A stretch of 64,000 nucleotides of DNA. Origin: Wolbachia endosymbiont of Oedothorax gibbosus. Lineage in GTDB: Bacteria; Pseudomonadota; Alphaproteobacteria; Rickettsiales; Anaplasmataceae. The notes under the pieces are model-generated. The model did not search any database and was not told the origin of the DNA. It saw nothing but the letters and a program-made list of their open reading frames with translations. This document shows positions 17,993 through 26,765 of the stretch, in pieces; positions within the stretch are counted from its first letter, which is position 1, and each line of letters begins with the position of its first letter. Where the stretch lies: positions 1,487,379 to 1,551,378 of the forward strand of contig NZ_OW370537.1 in assembly GCF_936270145.1 (NCBI RefSeq), in the 5' to 3' direction. The translations under genes were made by a program, and so were the position numbers.

Positions 17993-18823
17993 ATGGAAGG
18001 TTTGCAACTAAAAAAAACACAGAGTGAGATAGAAAATATTTGGAAAAATAGAGAAAAATTTAATGACTGTAATCTAAAGAAAACAGCAAGAATAGCAATT
18101 AAAGAGGTAATTGAGCTCTTAGATAGTGGCAAAATTAGAGTAGCAGAAAAGCTATCAAGTGGAGAATGGGTAGTACATAAGTGGATAAAGCAGGCAATAT
18201 TATTACATTTTCTCACTGAAGAAAACAAAATAATAGATAATACCAATTGCTGGTTTGACAAGATCGGTAACAAGTTTAGTGAATGGAATGAGGAAAAATT
18301 TCACCGGTTAAAAATTAGAGCAGTTCCTGGGTGTTTTGTCCGCCAATCTGCTCATATAGGTACAAATGTTGTTCTAATGCCAGGTTTTATCAACGTTGGT
18401 GCATATGTTGATTCAGGAACAATGATAGATACCTGGTCAACGATTGGTAGCTGTGCGCAAATAGGAAAAAACTGCCATATTTCCGGTGGAGTGGGAATAG
18501 GTGGAGTTCTTGAGCCTATTCAAGCTTCACCTGTCATTATAGAAGATAATTGCTTTATCGGAGCACGTAGCGAGGTGGCTGAGGGTGTGGTAGTGAGAGA
18601 AGGATCAGTCCTTGGCATGGGTGTGTTTATTGGGGCATCAACAAAAATTATTGATAGAGAAACTAGCGAGGTGTTTTATGGCGAAGTGCCACCTTATTCT
18701 GTAGTGATACCAGGGTCTATTCCATCTAAAAATAACATTTCAACCTATTGTGCAGTCATAGTGAAAAAAGTGGATGAAAAGACGAGATCGAAAATCTCTA
18801 TAAATGAAATATTGAGAGATTAA
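17993..18823 (+). CDS. dapD: 2,3,4,5-tetrahydropyridine-2,6-dicarboxylate N-succinyltransferase
   Basis: Succinyl-CoA-dependent step of the diaminopimelate/lysine pathway. The 276-residue length is typical. A helical N-domain (1-100) contains the WFDKIGNKF segment. It is followed by a left-handed beta-helix of hexapeptide turns (about 105-230: [40 protein letters not shown], then [19 protein letters not shown]) and a C-terminal strand region with [17 protein letters not shown]. It supports meso-DAP synthesis for peptidoglycan precursors alongside murF and murJ. Its 3' end converges with the next gene (6 bp apart). Confidence 0.97.
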   Translation: MEGLQLKKTQSEIENIWKNREKFNDCNLKKTARIAIKEVIELLDSGKIRVAEKLSSGEWVVHKWIKQAILLHFLTEENKIIDNTNCWFDKIGNKFSEWNEEKFHRLKIRAVPGCFVRQSAHIGTNVVLMPGFINVGAYVDSGTMIDTWSTIGSCAQIGKNCHISGGVGIGGVLEPIQASPVIIEDNCFIGARSEVAEGVVVREGSVLGMGVFIGASTKIIDRETSEVFYGEVPPYSVVIPGSIPSKNNISTYCAVIVKKVDEKTRSKISINEILRD

Positions 18824-18829
18824 ACTATC

Positions 18830-19114
18830 TCACTGCTTGTCGTCACTTTTTTTATCATTATTACTAACCACAGTAATGGCATACGCGCATAGCTCTGAGA
18901 AAGAGACTCCATTTTCTTGAGATAATTTATATAATTTTTGTAGACTTTCTTTTACTTTATTAGGGATATTCCCTCCACGTTCTTTTACAAGCCAGGAATC
19001 TTGATGATGAATTGGATGAGCATCACCTTTTGGATTTCCTATGTATATTGCAAAAGGTGAACTTTGCCCTTTGAAGTCACATTGTACAGTAAATTTTTTT
19101 ATAGATTCAGCCAT
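18830..19114 (-). CDS. DUF2610-type small protein
   Basis: 94 residues: KKFTVQCDFKGQSSPFAIYIGNPKGDAHPIHHQDSWL with a following ERGGNIPNKVKESLQKL. This matches what I recall of DUF2610, a family largely restricted to Rickettsiales; the match is from memory of the motif. The molecular function is unknown. The upstream gene's stop TAA is directly followed by this ATG (TAAATG), with AGAGGT as ribosome site, so the two are translationally coupled. The tail (NNDKKSDDKQ) is low-complexity and polar. Confidence 0.78.
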   Translation of the reverse strand: MAESIKKFTVQCDFKGQSSPFAIYIGNPKGDAHPIHHQDSWLVKERGGNIPNKVKESLQKLYKLSQENGVSFSELCAYAITVVSNNDKKSDDKQ

Positions 19115-19498
19115 TTAAAGACCTCTACTTTTCTTTTTGGTTGATTTTATAGCAGGTGGAAGAGGTGGTTTCTTTATAAAATCTTGTCTATTGACAACAC
19201 TTTCTTTACCTTCCAAAGCTCGGCGAACATCAGCTCTGCTCAATTGCGACTCTTTTGCTACCTTCATTCCATGCTTTGCCATAATATTAGCATATGCTAA
19301 TACTTTTTTTACCAATTCTAGATCACCATTTAGCATTTGAACTAGCACTTGAAATACCTCTGCTAAAGTGAGCCCATCAGCATTTATAACCTTATTCTCT
19401 ATGAGATTGACAACTTCTTCAAATTTGTATTTAATATCATCATCTTGAGAAGCAAGATCAGTATCTTGATTGTTCATAATAGAAGCACTATTACTCAT
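19115..19498 (-). CDS. Small Rickettsiales-type protein of unknown function, coupled to DUF2610 gene
   Basis: 127 residues. The Ser/Asn/Asp-rich N-terminus (about 20 residues) looks disordered. A helical core follows (YKFEEVVNLIENKVINADGLTLAEVFQVLVQMLNGDLELVKKVLAYANIMAKHGM, about 25-80), then a basic tail with PPLPPAIKSTKKKSRGL. I cannot name a family with confidence. It is separated from midA by an 82-bp divergent promoter region (19499-19580). Coupling to the DUF2610 gene suggests the two products work together. Confidence 0.72.
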   Translation of the reverse strand: MSNSASIMNNQDTDLASQDDDIKYKFEEVVNLIENKVINADGLTLAEVFQVLVQMLNGDLELVKKVLAYANIMAKHGMKVAKESQLSRADVRRALEGKESVVNRQDFIKKPPLPPAIKSTKKKSRGL

Positions 19499-19580
19499 AA
19501 ACTTAAGTTTATACTATATATATATAAATACTCCACTATTTTATATCATGATACGCTATAGTTAAACATTTATTAATAAC

Positions 19581-20624
19581 ATGCTCACTTATATACACGA
19601 ATTAATTAACAAAAGTCAAGGATCAATCTCCATCAGTGATTTCATGAATGCCGTTTTGTACCATGAAAAATACGGCTATTATACGAGTAAATTACCACTT
19701 GGTAAGGATGGTGATTTTACTACCGCACCTGAGATCAGCCAATTATTTGGTGAAGTAATTGCAGTTTGGATAATGCATACATGGGAAAAATTAGGAAAGC
19801 CATCAAAATTTTCTCTAGTTGAACTTGGGCCAGGCAAAGGAACACTCATTCACGATATAGTAAGAGTCACTAAAAAGTACAGCAGCTTTTTTAATTCAAT
19901 GTTGATCCACTTAGTTGAAATAAGCCCTACTTTACGGAAGATACAAAAGGAAAAATTAAAAGGCTTAGGTGTTAATTGGCACAAAGATATTGACAACCTA
20001 CCAGAACAACCAACCATTTTTTTAGCAAATGAGTTCTTTGACGCTCTTCCGATAGATCAGTTTGTTTACCGCGATGGGCAGTGGTACGAAAATAGGGTAA
20101 CAAAACAAGATGATGGAGTGTCATTCCAGTGCGTGGCACTGAAATCCAGAAAAAAAGAATTATGGGTTCCAGTATTAGCGACTCAGACGACAAATGGAAA
20201 ACTTTTTAATGGTGCAGTGGTGGAAATATGTTCAGTTGGGGTTGAAATATTAAAAAAACTTGAGAAGAAGATATATAATAATAAAGGAGCTGCGTTGATT
20301 ATAGATTATGGTTATGTATATCCTGGATATAAGAGCACTTTGCAATCGATAAAGCAACATAAGTATGCTAATTTTCTTGAGAATGTTGGTAATAGTGATA
20401 TTACTGCACTTGTAAACTTTCAAGTATTAAAAGATTCATTAAAACACGTAGATTGCGAGATTTTAACTCAAAGAGAATTTTTATATCTTTTTGGAATAAA
20501 AGAAAGAACCCAGGCTTTAATGAAAAGCGCAAGTGATGAACAAAAGAATAGGATCTTTAGTGAATTCTTAAGGTTGACTGAAAATATGGGCACTCTTTTT
20601 AAAGCAATGCTATTGATAGTATAG
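19581..20624 (+). CDS. SAM-dependent methyltransferase, MidA/NDUFAF7 family (DUF185)
   Basis: 347 residues. N-terminal MLTYIHELINKSQGSISISDFMNAVLYHEKYGYYTSKLPLG is the family signature (YM..AL..P..GYY). The SAM site is FSLVELGPGKGTL, and IFLANEFFDALPIDQFV is the diagnostic N-E-F-x-D-A-x-P motif. The mitochondrial homologue NDUFAF7 dimethylates an arginine of the complex I subunit NDUFS2, so a role in complex I assembly is plausible here (nuoABC in this window), but that is by homology. Residues about 180-190 (VSFQCVALKSR) are encoded by an inserted palindromic repeat. It otherwise looks intact. Confidence 0.9.
   Translation: MLTYIHELINKSQGSISISDFMNAVLYHEKYGYYTSKLPLGKDGDFTTAPEISQLFGEVIAVWIMHTWEKLGKPSKFSLVELGPGKGTLIHDIVRVTKKYSSFFNSMLIHLVEISPTLRKIQKEKLKGLGVNWHKDIDNLPEQPTIFLANEFFDALPIDQFVYRDGQWYENRVTKQDDGVSFQCVALKSRKKELWVPVLATQTTNGKLFNGAVVEICSVGVEILKKLEKKIYNNKGAALIIDYGYVYPGYKSTLQSIKQHKYANFLENVGNSDITALVNFQVLKDSLKHVDCEILTQREFLYLFGIKERTQALMKSASDEQKNRIFSEFLRLTENMGTLFKAMLLIV
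20117..20150 (+). repeat. Palindromic repeat inserted in frame in the methyltransferase gene
   Basis: GTCATTCCAGTGCGTGGCACTG followed by AAATCCAG is, apart from two substitutions, the intergenic repeat seen at 553-584 and 22770-22800. It lies inside an uninterrupted coding frame and encodes roughly S-F-Q-C-V-A-L-K-S. In-frame palindromic elements are known from Rickettsia and have been reported for Wolbachia. Confidence 0.85.
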
Positions 20625-20741
20625 CTAAAATAATTTATGTTATTGGGAATGTTGTAACAAAATTAGGTATATTGGTACATACCTAAGTGGGGTAAAAGGA
20701 GGCTGACATAGCGGGTTTTATACTATTCTAGAAGTTATATA

Positions 20742-20828
20742 CGGAAAAGGGGGGATTCGAACCCCCGACATATTTTCATATGTGCACGCTTTCCAAGCGT
20801 GTGCTTTAGACCACTCAGCCACCTTTCC
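20742..20828 (-). tRNA. tRNA-Ser (anticodon GGA)
   Basis: The 87-nt reverse-strand cloverleaf has acceptor GGAAAGG/CTTTTCC with discriminator G, D-arm GGCTGAGTGGTCTAAAGC, anticodon loop TTGGAAA closed by an ACGCT/AGCGT stem, a long variable arm (CACATATGAAAATATGT) and T-arm GGGGGTTCGAATCCCCC. The long variable arm and discriminator G are serine identity features. No CCA is encoded. Confidence 0.96.
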
Positions 20829-20884
20829 ATGTATTCATAATATTGAAAATTATGCTGCTAAACAATATAAAAACCTGGTATATA

Positions 20885-21860
20885 ACCCCAGTTGCGGATT
20901 AGAAGTCAGTGAAAAAGATAGGGAAATAGGGTAAACTCCGGAAACATATTATCAAAAAGTAGAGAGGTTACCCATGAATAAAAATGTAACAGAATTATTT
21001 TGCTTTGTAGACGATTTTTGCAAGGCTATAAACAAAAATTTCGCAGAAAAACTCCTGCCAAACAGTAAAAAACCTACCAGAACGCCAGAGATTACGCATT
21101 CTGAAATTCTTACTATAATTTTACTTTATCAACAATCTAGATGTGAGGACTTTAAATCTTTCTATACATATTATTTGAAAGCACTATATGGATCTGAGTT
21201 TCAAAATTTGCCAACATATAGTAGATTTATTAGGCTAAAACCGAGGGTTTTATGGTATTTAGCATTACTTTTGCAATGGCTATGTGAGCAGTCGAAAATG
21301 ACAGGGATTTCGTACATAGATGCAACATCTATCGCTGTTTGCCATCCAAAAAGAATCTCAAGAAACAAAGTTTTCAAAGGATTGGCAAAGCTTGGAAAGA
21401 CTACATATGGCTGGTTTTTTGGTTTTAAATTGCATATGGTAATTAATGAAAAAGGTGAAATTCAAGGAGTTACACTTACTAAAGGTAACGTTGACGACAG
21501 AAAACCAGTACCAAAATTAACTGAAAAACTGACTGGTCTTTTGTTTGGTGATAAGGGCTATATAAAGAAAGAGCTCTTTGCAAAACTCTTCGATAGAGGA
21601 CTAAAACTCGTTACCAAAGTAAAAAAAGGTATGAAAAACACATTAATGCTACTTGAAGAAAAGATTTTTTTAAGAAAAAGGTCGATTATTGAAACAGTTT
21701 TTGGCTACCTAAAAGACAGACTTGAGCTTGAGCATTCAAGGCACAGGTCTCCAATAAATTTCTTGGTGCACGTCTTTTCCACATTAGTTTCATATTCCAT
21801 GAAGCCTAAAAAGCCCTGTATTTCTAGATTTTACTATATTGATTAATCCGCAACTGGGGT
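20885..21860 (+). mobile_element. IS982-family element, copy A
   Basis: 976 bp with perfect ends ACCCCAGTTGCGGATTA / TAATCCGCAACTGGGGT and a 7-bp target duplication GTATATA (20878-20884, 21861-21867). Same length as copies B and C. It is inserted in the last codons of the DUF2163 gene on the opposite strand. Confidence 0.95.
20974..21846 (+). CDS. IS982-family transposase
   Basis: 290 residues, complete, identical in sequence to the two copies at 36744-37616 and 37888-38760. Family start MNKNVTELFCFVDDFCKAI. DDE residues: Asp in SYIDATSIAVCHPKRI, Asp in LLFGDKGYIKKELF and Glu in RSIIETVFGYLKDRLELEHSRHRS. The ATG is preceded by AGAGAGG at good spacing. The intact frame and identity across copies indicate recent transposition. 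Confidence 0.96.
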   Translation: MNKNVTELFCFVDDFCKAINKNFAEKLLPNSKKPTRTPEITHSEILTIILLYQQSRCEDFKSFYTYYLKALYGSEFQNLPTYSRFIRLKPRVLWYLALLLQWLCEQSKMTGISYIDATSIAVCHPKRISRNKVFKGLAKLGKTTYGWFFGFKLHMVINEKGEIQGVTLTKGNVDDRKPVPKLTEKLTGLLFGDKGYIKKELFAKLFDRGLKLVTKVKKGMKNTLMLLEEKIFLRKRSIIETVFGYLKDRLELEHSRHRSPINFLVHVFSTLVSYSMKPKKPCISRFYYID

Positions 21861-22739
21861 GTATATAGGGTTCACCACGAAAATTTACAGTATTGTTAAA
21901 CTTGTTTTTGCAAGTTGGAAATGTTTTATCGCAACCTGCGAGTATTGAATATTTATCTCCAGCAAAAATTTGGTATGAAGGCGAAGTAAACAACGTAACT
22001 ACTTTATTTTTATATTCTTTTACTACACCTTCAAACGCTGTTGAGCCAAAGAATTTCACTACTCCGTGCTTATAATATTCATCACTCTCAGTTAAATTCG
22101 TGTCTTCAAATCTTCTTTCATCTATTACTTTAGTGATTGTACTTATTTTACTAAATTTTTTAGTATCGGCTTTACATTTATCATCGCAAAATTGTGCTCT
22201 GCATGCAGGAGAGTATAATTCTGCTATGCTTCTCTCAAGCTTTGCTGAGAGCCCTCTAATTTCAACAATAAATCTTCCACTACTTAATGTCACTTTACCA
22301 AAAGTTCCTGAATGTAGATTCATTGTCCCCTGGGTCAAGTCTTTATAATTCACAAGAAATATTTCAATATTTGCAAAGTCGTACTTTCCTGATAAAACAT
22401 CTTTTTCTTTAATATCAACACTATTTAATATCCCTTCAATTTCTAGATTATCAGTTTTTAAATCGCTGTTTAATATTATACTACTGGCTGTAAATCCACT
22501 TGAAGATTTATAGAGTATATTATCAATATTTAAATCTTCATCATAGTCAGTGAATCCCATTACTTCTCCACCTGCGAGCTTTAATTTCCAGCACGTAGCA
22601 GTGGTAAGTAATTCTCCAGCTAAATGATTTTTTAGTGTGGTTTGCATAGGGGCCTCCTGTTTAATTGATTGAATTTGAAAGTAGCTATACGGCTAGTAGA
22701 ATAAGGGCAGTGTGTTCTTTTCTCATCATCTAAGTAGCC

Positions 22740-23010
22740 ATAAAGCGTCATTCCGGTGACCATAGGGTGTCATTCCAGTGCTTGACACTGGAATCCAGGA
22801 AATTTTGCTTGTAAGTAAGCAAACTGATTTGGTGAGCATAAAAAGTGGCTGATCTTATGCTGAATAAACGCTTTTGATGAAGTTGCATGGAAAGCTGGAT
22901 CCCAGTGTCTGGGCACTGGGATGACATCCTTCTTGGTGGAGTGTCCTCAAATCACAATGTTCGTACAGTTGTGTGTCACGCACTGGGATGACAGGAGAGA
23001 GGACACCATA
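22740..23010. repeat. Palindromic repeat cluster upstream of the DUF2163 gene
   Basis: Within the 438-bp gap 22648-23085. It contains 'gtcattccagtgcttgacactggaatccagg' at about 22769-22799, a spacer, 'ggatcccagtgtctgggcactgggatgacatcc' at about 22891-22925, then the 'cacaatgttcgtacagttgtgtgtcacgcactgggatgacag' type at 22955-22995. No gene seen. Confidence 0.8.
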
Positions 23011-23049
23011 TGTTTATTTGATCGACAAATAAACACTAACAGATAAGAT

Positions 23050-23078
23050 ACACACCACATTCAAGCTGTGGTGTGTAC
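23050..23078 (-). terminator. Hairpin terminator of the porin gene
   Basis: ACACACCACA and TGTGGTGTGT form a 10-bp stem with a loop of about 7 nt, placed directly after the porin stop codon on the reverse strand and followed there by a moderately T-rich stretch. Probable intrinsic terminator. Confidence 0.6.
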
Positions 23079-23085
23079 TGGTTGG

Positions 23086-25083
23086 TTAGAAAGAAAACTT
23101 CACACCAGTGAGCAGAAGAACTCCTTGGTTAGAAGGTACATCAGCACCATCTTTATCTTTCAGTGCACCTTTTTCGTCAGTCATAAAATAATGGAGAGCT
23201 GCGTAAGGAACAAATTTGCTCTTACTGCATGCAGGAGACAGATCATATTGAACGCCAAGTGCACCATCGTGAAGCATATCTCCATCATTCATTCTACTGC
23301 CAAAGTATGTCAAGCTTGTGTAGATATTCTCATATTGATAGCCAACACCTGCAGTCCAGTATATAGTGTCTTTACCATCTCCTACAAATTGATCTTCTAA
23401 GCCTTTCACTCTTTTACCATCATCGGTAGTGGTATCACTATCAATTTTGCCGTATTCACCATTATTGCCTAATTTTTCAATACCTTTTGGTTGACCAGAT
23501 TTGCCCAAATATGCAAAAGAAGCAGCAAATTTTACACCTTGATCTTCATTAATCTTATAATCAGCGCTTACACCTAAATTAATACCTGCCAGGTTATTGT
23601 ATTTTATGAACTCCTTATAAAGATGCTTATCTTTATTTGGTTCTTTTGCTTGACCATACTCACCAACCACAGAAGTTTTAACTTTTATATTATGTTTACT
23701 AAAATCATATTCATATGATGCACCAGCACTTACTATATGCTCGTAGTCTGGCCCAACATGTCTTAACGTCTCCTCATGTTTTACCCCCGTTACCTTATTA
23801 CTTGAATCTTTGAGAAGATCTGGAGCTATTTCTTTTACAACGGATAAACCACTATCATAGCGAGGTGAATAGCTAACACCAAATCTTGCACCCATATAAT
23901 TTGGTGAGTAGTAAGCAACTCTAAACGGCAGTGTAGTCATAACATCTTTGTTGTATTTTCCTGCCATACGGAAGGAGAGTTTTTCACTCTCGCTTGAGAA
24001 GCTTTCAGTGTAAAGACGTGGTGTTACGTAAAATGGAAAATTTGCAGCACTTCCTTCTAAATTCACTTTTCTGAACCAGTCGCTATCTGCAGCTCCATCA
24101 ACAGTTGCAATTCTTGTTGCATCAAGTCTCATCAGAGCCTCAGGACCAAATTGGTAACCAAGCTTCACGTCACCATATTTTGAACTCAAAAACACATGTG
24201 CACTTCTGCCCCTTGCAGCATTCACACCTTGTGATGCTCCCTTACCTTCAGTAACTGGGACATGAAACTGCACATCAGCACCATAAAGAAGTCCTAAATC
24301 TTCATTTTTGTTTTCAGCTCTTAAGTGCAATATTGCATCCGAAATCATACCCATGCTTTCGCTATAATCACCAATATTTCCTATTCCCTCAGGGAATATT
24401 GGATTTGCTCCTTTTATGTTATTCTGAGCATTGTTGAAATAATCTGCAGATTTGCCCGGCATAATGTTATAATGCTTATCACCAATTATTCCAGGTTTGC
24501 CATGGCTTTGAGCATCAACAACACCACCGAAAGTTATTCTTAAGCCATCTTTTCCTTGGTTAGTGTCGATAATATCAACCCCACCAACTGAAACAACAGG
24601 ATTTGCCTTAACTTTTTCCTCTGTATTTTTGTTAATAACTTTTACATCCTTCTTTACATCTTTAGCTTCAACTTTAGCATTCTTAGTTTTAGAACGCTTA
24701 GTTTTTGAAACTTTATCTTTTTCTATATTAGAATTCTTAGCGCTTAGAGCTTTCGCTTTTGAATCCTCTATAAGCTTTGCTTTTTTCTCATTTGCTAACC
24801 TGATCTCCTCTTTTTTCTTCTGCTCGGCTGCTAATCTTAGCTCCTCTTTTTTCTTAAGCTCTTCAGCTTTTTTTCTTGGATCAGCATTACATATTCTGTC
24901 CATCTTTTCTTTCAGTTTTTTATTTGATGTTTTCATAACTTCTGTTTTTCCAGAAGTTTTTGTGCTCTCTTGCTTTTTTATTTCCTTCATACTCTCATCA
25001 GGAAAGTCAGCTGCAAAACTGCTGAAAGAACATAAAGTTAATAAAGAAACTAGAGCAGTTCTAGTATACATAGACTTTTTCAT
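23086..25083 (-). CDS. Outer-membrane porin with long charged N-terminal extension
   Basis: 665 residues. A signal peptide (MKKSMYTRTALVSLLTLCSFSSFAAD, cleavage after SFA) precedes a Lys/Glu-rich helical stretch (about residues 30-160; KKKEELRLAAEQKKKEEIR), predicted coiled coil. From about residue 165 (VVSVGGVDIIDTNQGKDGLRITFGGVVDAQSHG) it has the alternating strand pattern of a Gram-negative general porin, ending in Phe (LLTGVKFSF) as needed for BAM-mediated insertion. GYQFGPEALMRLDAT and FRVAYYSPNYMGARFGVSYSPRYD are typical porin strands. The periplasmic charged segment could contact the envelope or trimerise. Nutrient diffusion and host exposure are likely roles. Confidence 0.85.
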   Translation of the reverse strand: MKKSMYTRTALVSLLTLCSFSSFAADFPDESMKEIKKQESTKTSGKTEVMKTSNKKLKEKMDRICNADPRKKAEELKKKEELRLAAEQKKKEEIRLANEKKAKLIEDSKAKALSAKNSNIEKDKVSKTKRSKTKNAKVEAKDVKKDVKVINKNTEEKVKANPVVSVGGVDIIDTNQGKDGLRITFGGVVDAQSHGKPGIIGDKHYNIMPGKSADYFNNAQNNIKGANPIFPEGIGNIGDYSESMGMISDAILHLRAENKNEDLGLLYGADVQFHVPVTEGKGASQGVNAARGRSAHVFLSSKYGDVKLGYQFGPEALMRLDATRIATVDGAADSDWFRKVNLEGSAANFPFYVTPRLYTESFSSESEKLSFRMAGKYNKDVMTTLPFRVAYYSPNYMGARFGVSYSPRYDSGLSVVKEIAPDLLKDSSNKVTGVKHEETLRHVGPDYEHIVSAGASYEYDFSKHNIKVKTSVVGEYGQAKEPNKDKHLYKEFIKYNNLAGINLGVSADYKINEDQGVKFAASFAYLGKSGQPKGIEKLGNNGEYGKIDSDTTTDDGKRVKGLEDQFVGDGKDTIYWTAGVGYQYENIYTSLTYFGSRMNDGDMLHDGALGVQYDLSPACSKSKFVPYAALHYFMTDEKGALKDKDGADVPSNQGVLLLTGVKFSF

Positions 25084-25354
25084 GAAGTGCCCCCAAAAAA
25101 TTTCGAAATCATATCTTAAATGTAAATAGTATAAAAATGTTGAAAATTCAACTTAAAGCAACCTTATAACGAAAATAAAAGTAAAATGCAATACCTTAAA
25201 AGCAACTTTCTTAATATGCTCAACGTGTATATTAACCAAAATTTAGTACAGAGGTTCGCTTGTTAGTGCATTATAACTCGACTATTTATTCTATGGAAGT
25301 AAAATTTTTACTCAAAGTGAGAGCATATAAAAAATTAAAATGTTAATATGGTTG

Positions 25355-25383
25355 TTGACAATAATATCAATCTACATTATAGT
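25355..25383 (+). promoter_or_regulatory. Sigma70-type promoter of the lipase gene
   Basis: TTGACA (25355-25360), a 17-bp spacer, and TATAGT (25378-25383), a near-consensus vegetative promoter with the predicted start about 33 nt before the lipase ATG. The rest of 25084-25422 is AT-rich divergent intergenic DNA with no ORF or repeat. Confidence 0.75.
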
Positions 25384-25422
25384 TAAATAAAGTTGTTTAG
25401 TTTTAAATAGATCGAGGTATTT

Positions 25423-26712
25423 ATGGATTTTAGTTTCTTACGCAATTGGTTTAGTACCACAAGTACTGGTGCAAGTAGTATAGATTCACAATTAGAACAA
25501 TCAAGCTCTATTTTAGCAGATGACGGCAAATGTAAGATAGAAGAATATGATGATGAATTTGAGATCATTGAAGATTATGAATTTATAAATCCTCGTGACC
25601 CAAATGAACCACATTCTTTACCTTCCTCTTACCAGATAGATGAAAGTATCGCAGAAATTGCAGGATTTAATAAAGAGAAATTATTAGAGATGAGTAATTT
25701 TTGTAAAATAAGCTATGGTGATAACGACAATAAGTTAAGTGAAAAAAGATGCAACACCTTAGCTGAAGAATTATACAAAACTGGATTTGAAGTTACTACG
25801 GAAGGTTATGAAATTATTCCATCCCCTGAAAAAATGTATAAAACTAGAGCTGAACTTACTAAAGAAGGTTATGAAATCATTCCATTTGGTAATAGCTTTG
25901 AAAAAGATGCTGGTCATGTTTTCATAAAAGGTAAAGAAATAACAATAGCTTACCACGGTACTCGTATGAGTCATGGTTTATGGGGCTTAAATGATCTAAT
26001 CACTGATCTAAATGCATCTTTTACTACTTCAGAACTTTTACCTGACGGTGGAAGAATTCATCGTGGTTTTTATAATTCATTTACGGATTCATGGCCTAAT
26101 CTTTATGGCATTTTGAAATCTCATGCTGAAAAACAAGGATCAGAAATCAAAGATTTTAAAATAAATCTCACAGGTCACAGTATGGGAGGAGCTATTGCTA
26201 AGATAGCTGCTTTATGTCTTAATAAAACAGAAGGTGCTGAAGATGTTCACGTTGCAACTTTTGGTGACCCAAGGGTTTTTGACCTTGCTGCTAGTAAATT
26301 TTATAATGACGTTCTTCAAGAAAAAACCATTAGAGTAACTCAACATAGACAAGATCCAGTGCCAGCAGTATCACCTGGTCTTTTTGGTTATGCTCATGTA
26401 GGTGCACAATTAAGAATATCAGCACCGGAAGGATATTCCTTTCATAAAATAGATGGGTATCATGAAACTGTTAAAGTAATGGATGAAAGTGATTTCAAGT
26501 TAAATAATAACGTATCTCTCTTTTACTATCCTGTTAGGGCATTAAGCCTAATTAATTGTGCGATTTTAGGTAATGTTCAATATTGCGCTGCCAATGCGGT
26601 AAATTATATTGTTGGTGGGTCAAATTTTTTCGAAGAAGTAAAAAATAAAAATTCTTCTCAGCTTGAACAAGCAGAAGTTGAGAGTTCTTTGTCTACTGTA
26701 AGGAGTGTATAA
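25423..26712 (+). CDS. Class 3 (fungal-type) lipase-like protein
   Basis: 429 residues. The nucleophile elbow GHSMGG lies at about residues 251-256 (Ser253). Around it is the lipase-3 fold pattern: IAYHGTRMSHGLWGLNDLITDL (oxyanion region), IHRGFYNSFTDSWPNL, VATFGDPRVFDLAASKFY and RVTQHRQDPVPAVSP (catalytic Asp region), then YAHVGAQ and a distal His. The N-terminal ~70 residues are acidic and disordered-looking, with no signal peptide. A degenerate tandem repeat (TTEGYEIIPS / TKEGYEIIPF, about residues 125-150) precedes the hydrolase core. Such lipases in intracellular bacteria can act on host lipids; secretion is inference. It has its own promoter and terminator. Confidence 0.85.
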   Translation: MDFSFLRNWFSTTSTGASSIDSQLEQSSSILADDGKCKIEEYDDEFEIIEDYEFINPRDPNEPHSLPSSYQIDESIAEIAGFNKEKLLEMSNFCKISYGDNDNKLSEKRCNTLAEELYKTGFEVTTEGYEIIPSPEKMYKTRAELTKEGYEIIPFGNSFEKDAGHVFIKGKEITIAYHGTRMSHGLWGLNDLITDLNASFTTSELLPDGGRIHRGFYNSFTDSWPNLYGILKSHAEKQGSEIKDFKINLTGHSMGGAIAKIAALCLNKTEGAEDVHVATFGDPRVFDLAASKFYNDVLQEKTIRVTQHRQDPVPAVSPGLFGYAHVGAQLRISAPEGYSFHKIDGYHETVKVMDESDFKLNNNVSLFYYPVRALSLINCAILGNVQYCAANAVNYIVGGSNFFEEVKNKNSSQLEQAEVESSLSTVRSV

Positions 26713-26719
26713 CTATTAC

Positions 26720-26756
26720 TATGGAGCAATTATTAGATTGCTCCATAATATTTATT
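26720..26756 (+). terminator. Intrinsic terminator after the lipase gene
   Basis: TATGGAGCAAT and ATTGCTCCATA form a perfect 11-bp stem with a 6-nt loop, 8 bp after the stop codon, followed by AATATTTATT. It may serve the convergent exonuclease gene as well. Confidence 0.75.
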
Positions 26757-26765
26757 CATTTAAAT

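Larger units (their letters stand above)
20858..22647 (-). pseudogene. DUF2163 phage/gene-transfer-agent-like protein, 3' end split by IS982
   Basis: From ATG 22647 the frame reads MQTTLKNHLAGELLTTATCWKLKLAGGEVMGFTDYDEDL, contains the cysteine pattern PACRAQFCDDKC (about residues 165-180) and GCDKTFPTCKNKF (230-245), and reaches NFRGEPYI, where IS982 copy A intervenes. This architecture matches the DUF2163 proteins beside the tail/peptidase genes of gene transfer agents and phages (GTA gp13-like). Excising the IS and one GTATATA copy restores GEPYIPGFYIV and a TAG stop at 20858-20860, the native end. As it stands, translation runs into the IS and adds 22 foreign residues (stop at 21790). Only five native residues are lost, so residual function is conceivable. 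Confidence 0.85.

Noticed and set aside
20858..25083. Possible prophage region around the DUF2163 gene
   Set aside because: No capsid, terminase, portal, tail or integrase genes nearby; neighbours are tRNA-Ser, a methyltransferase and a porin. An isolated GTA-like gene fits better.
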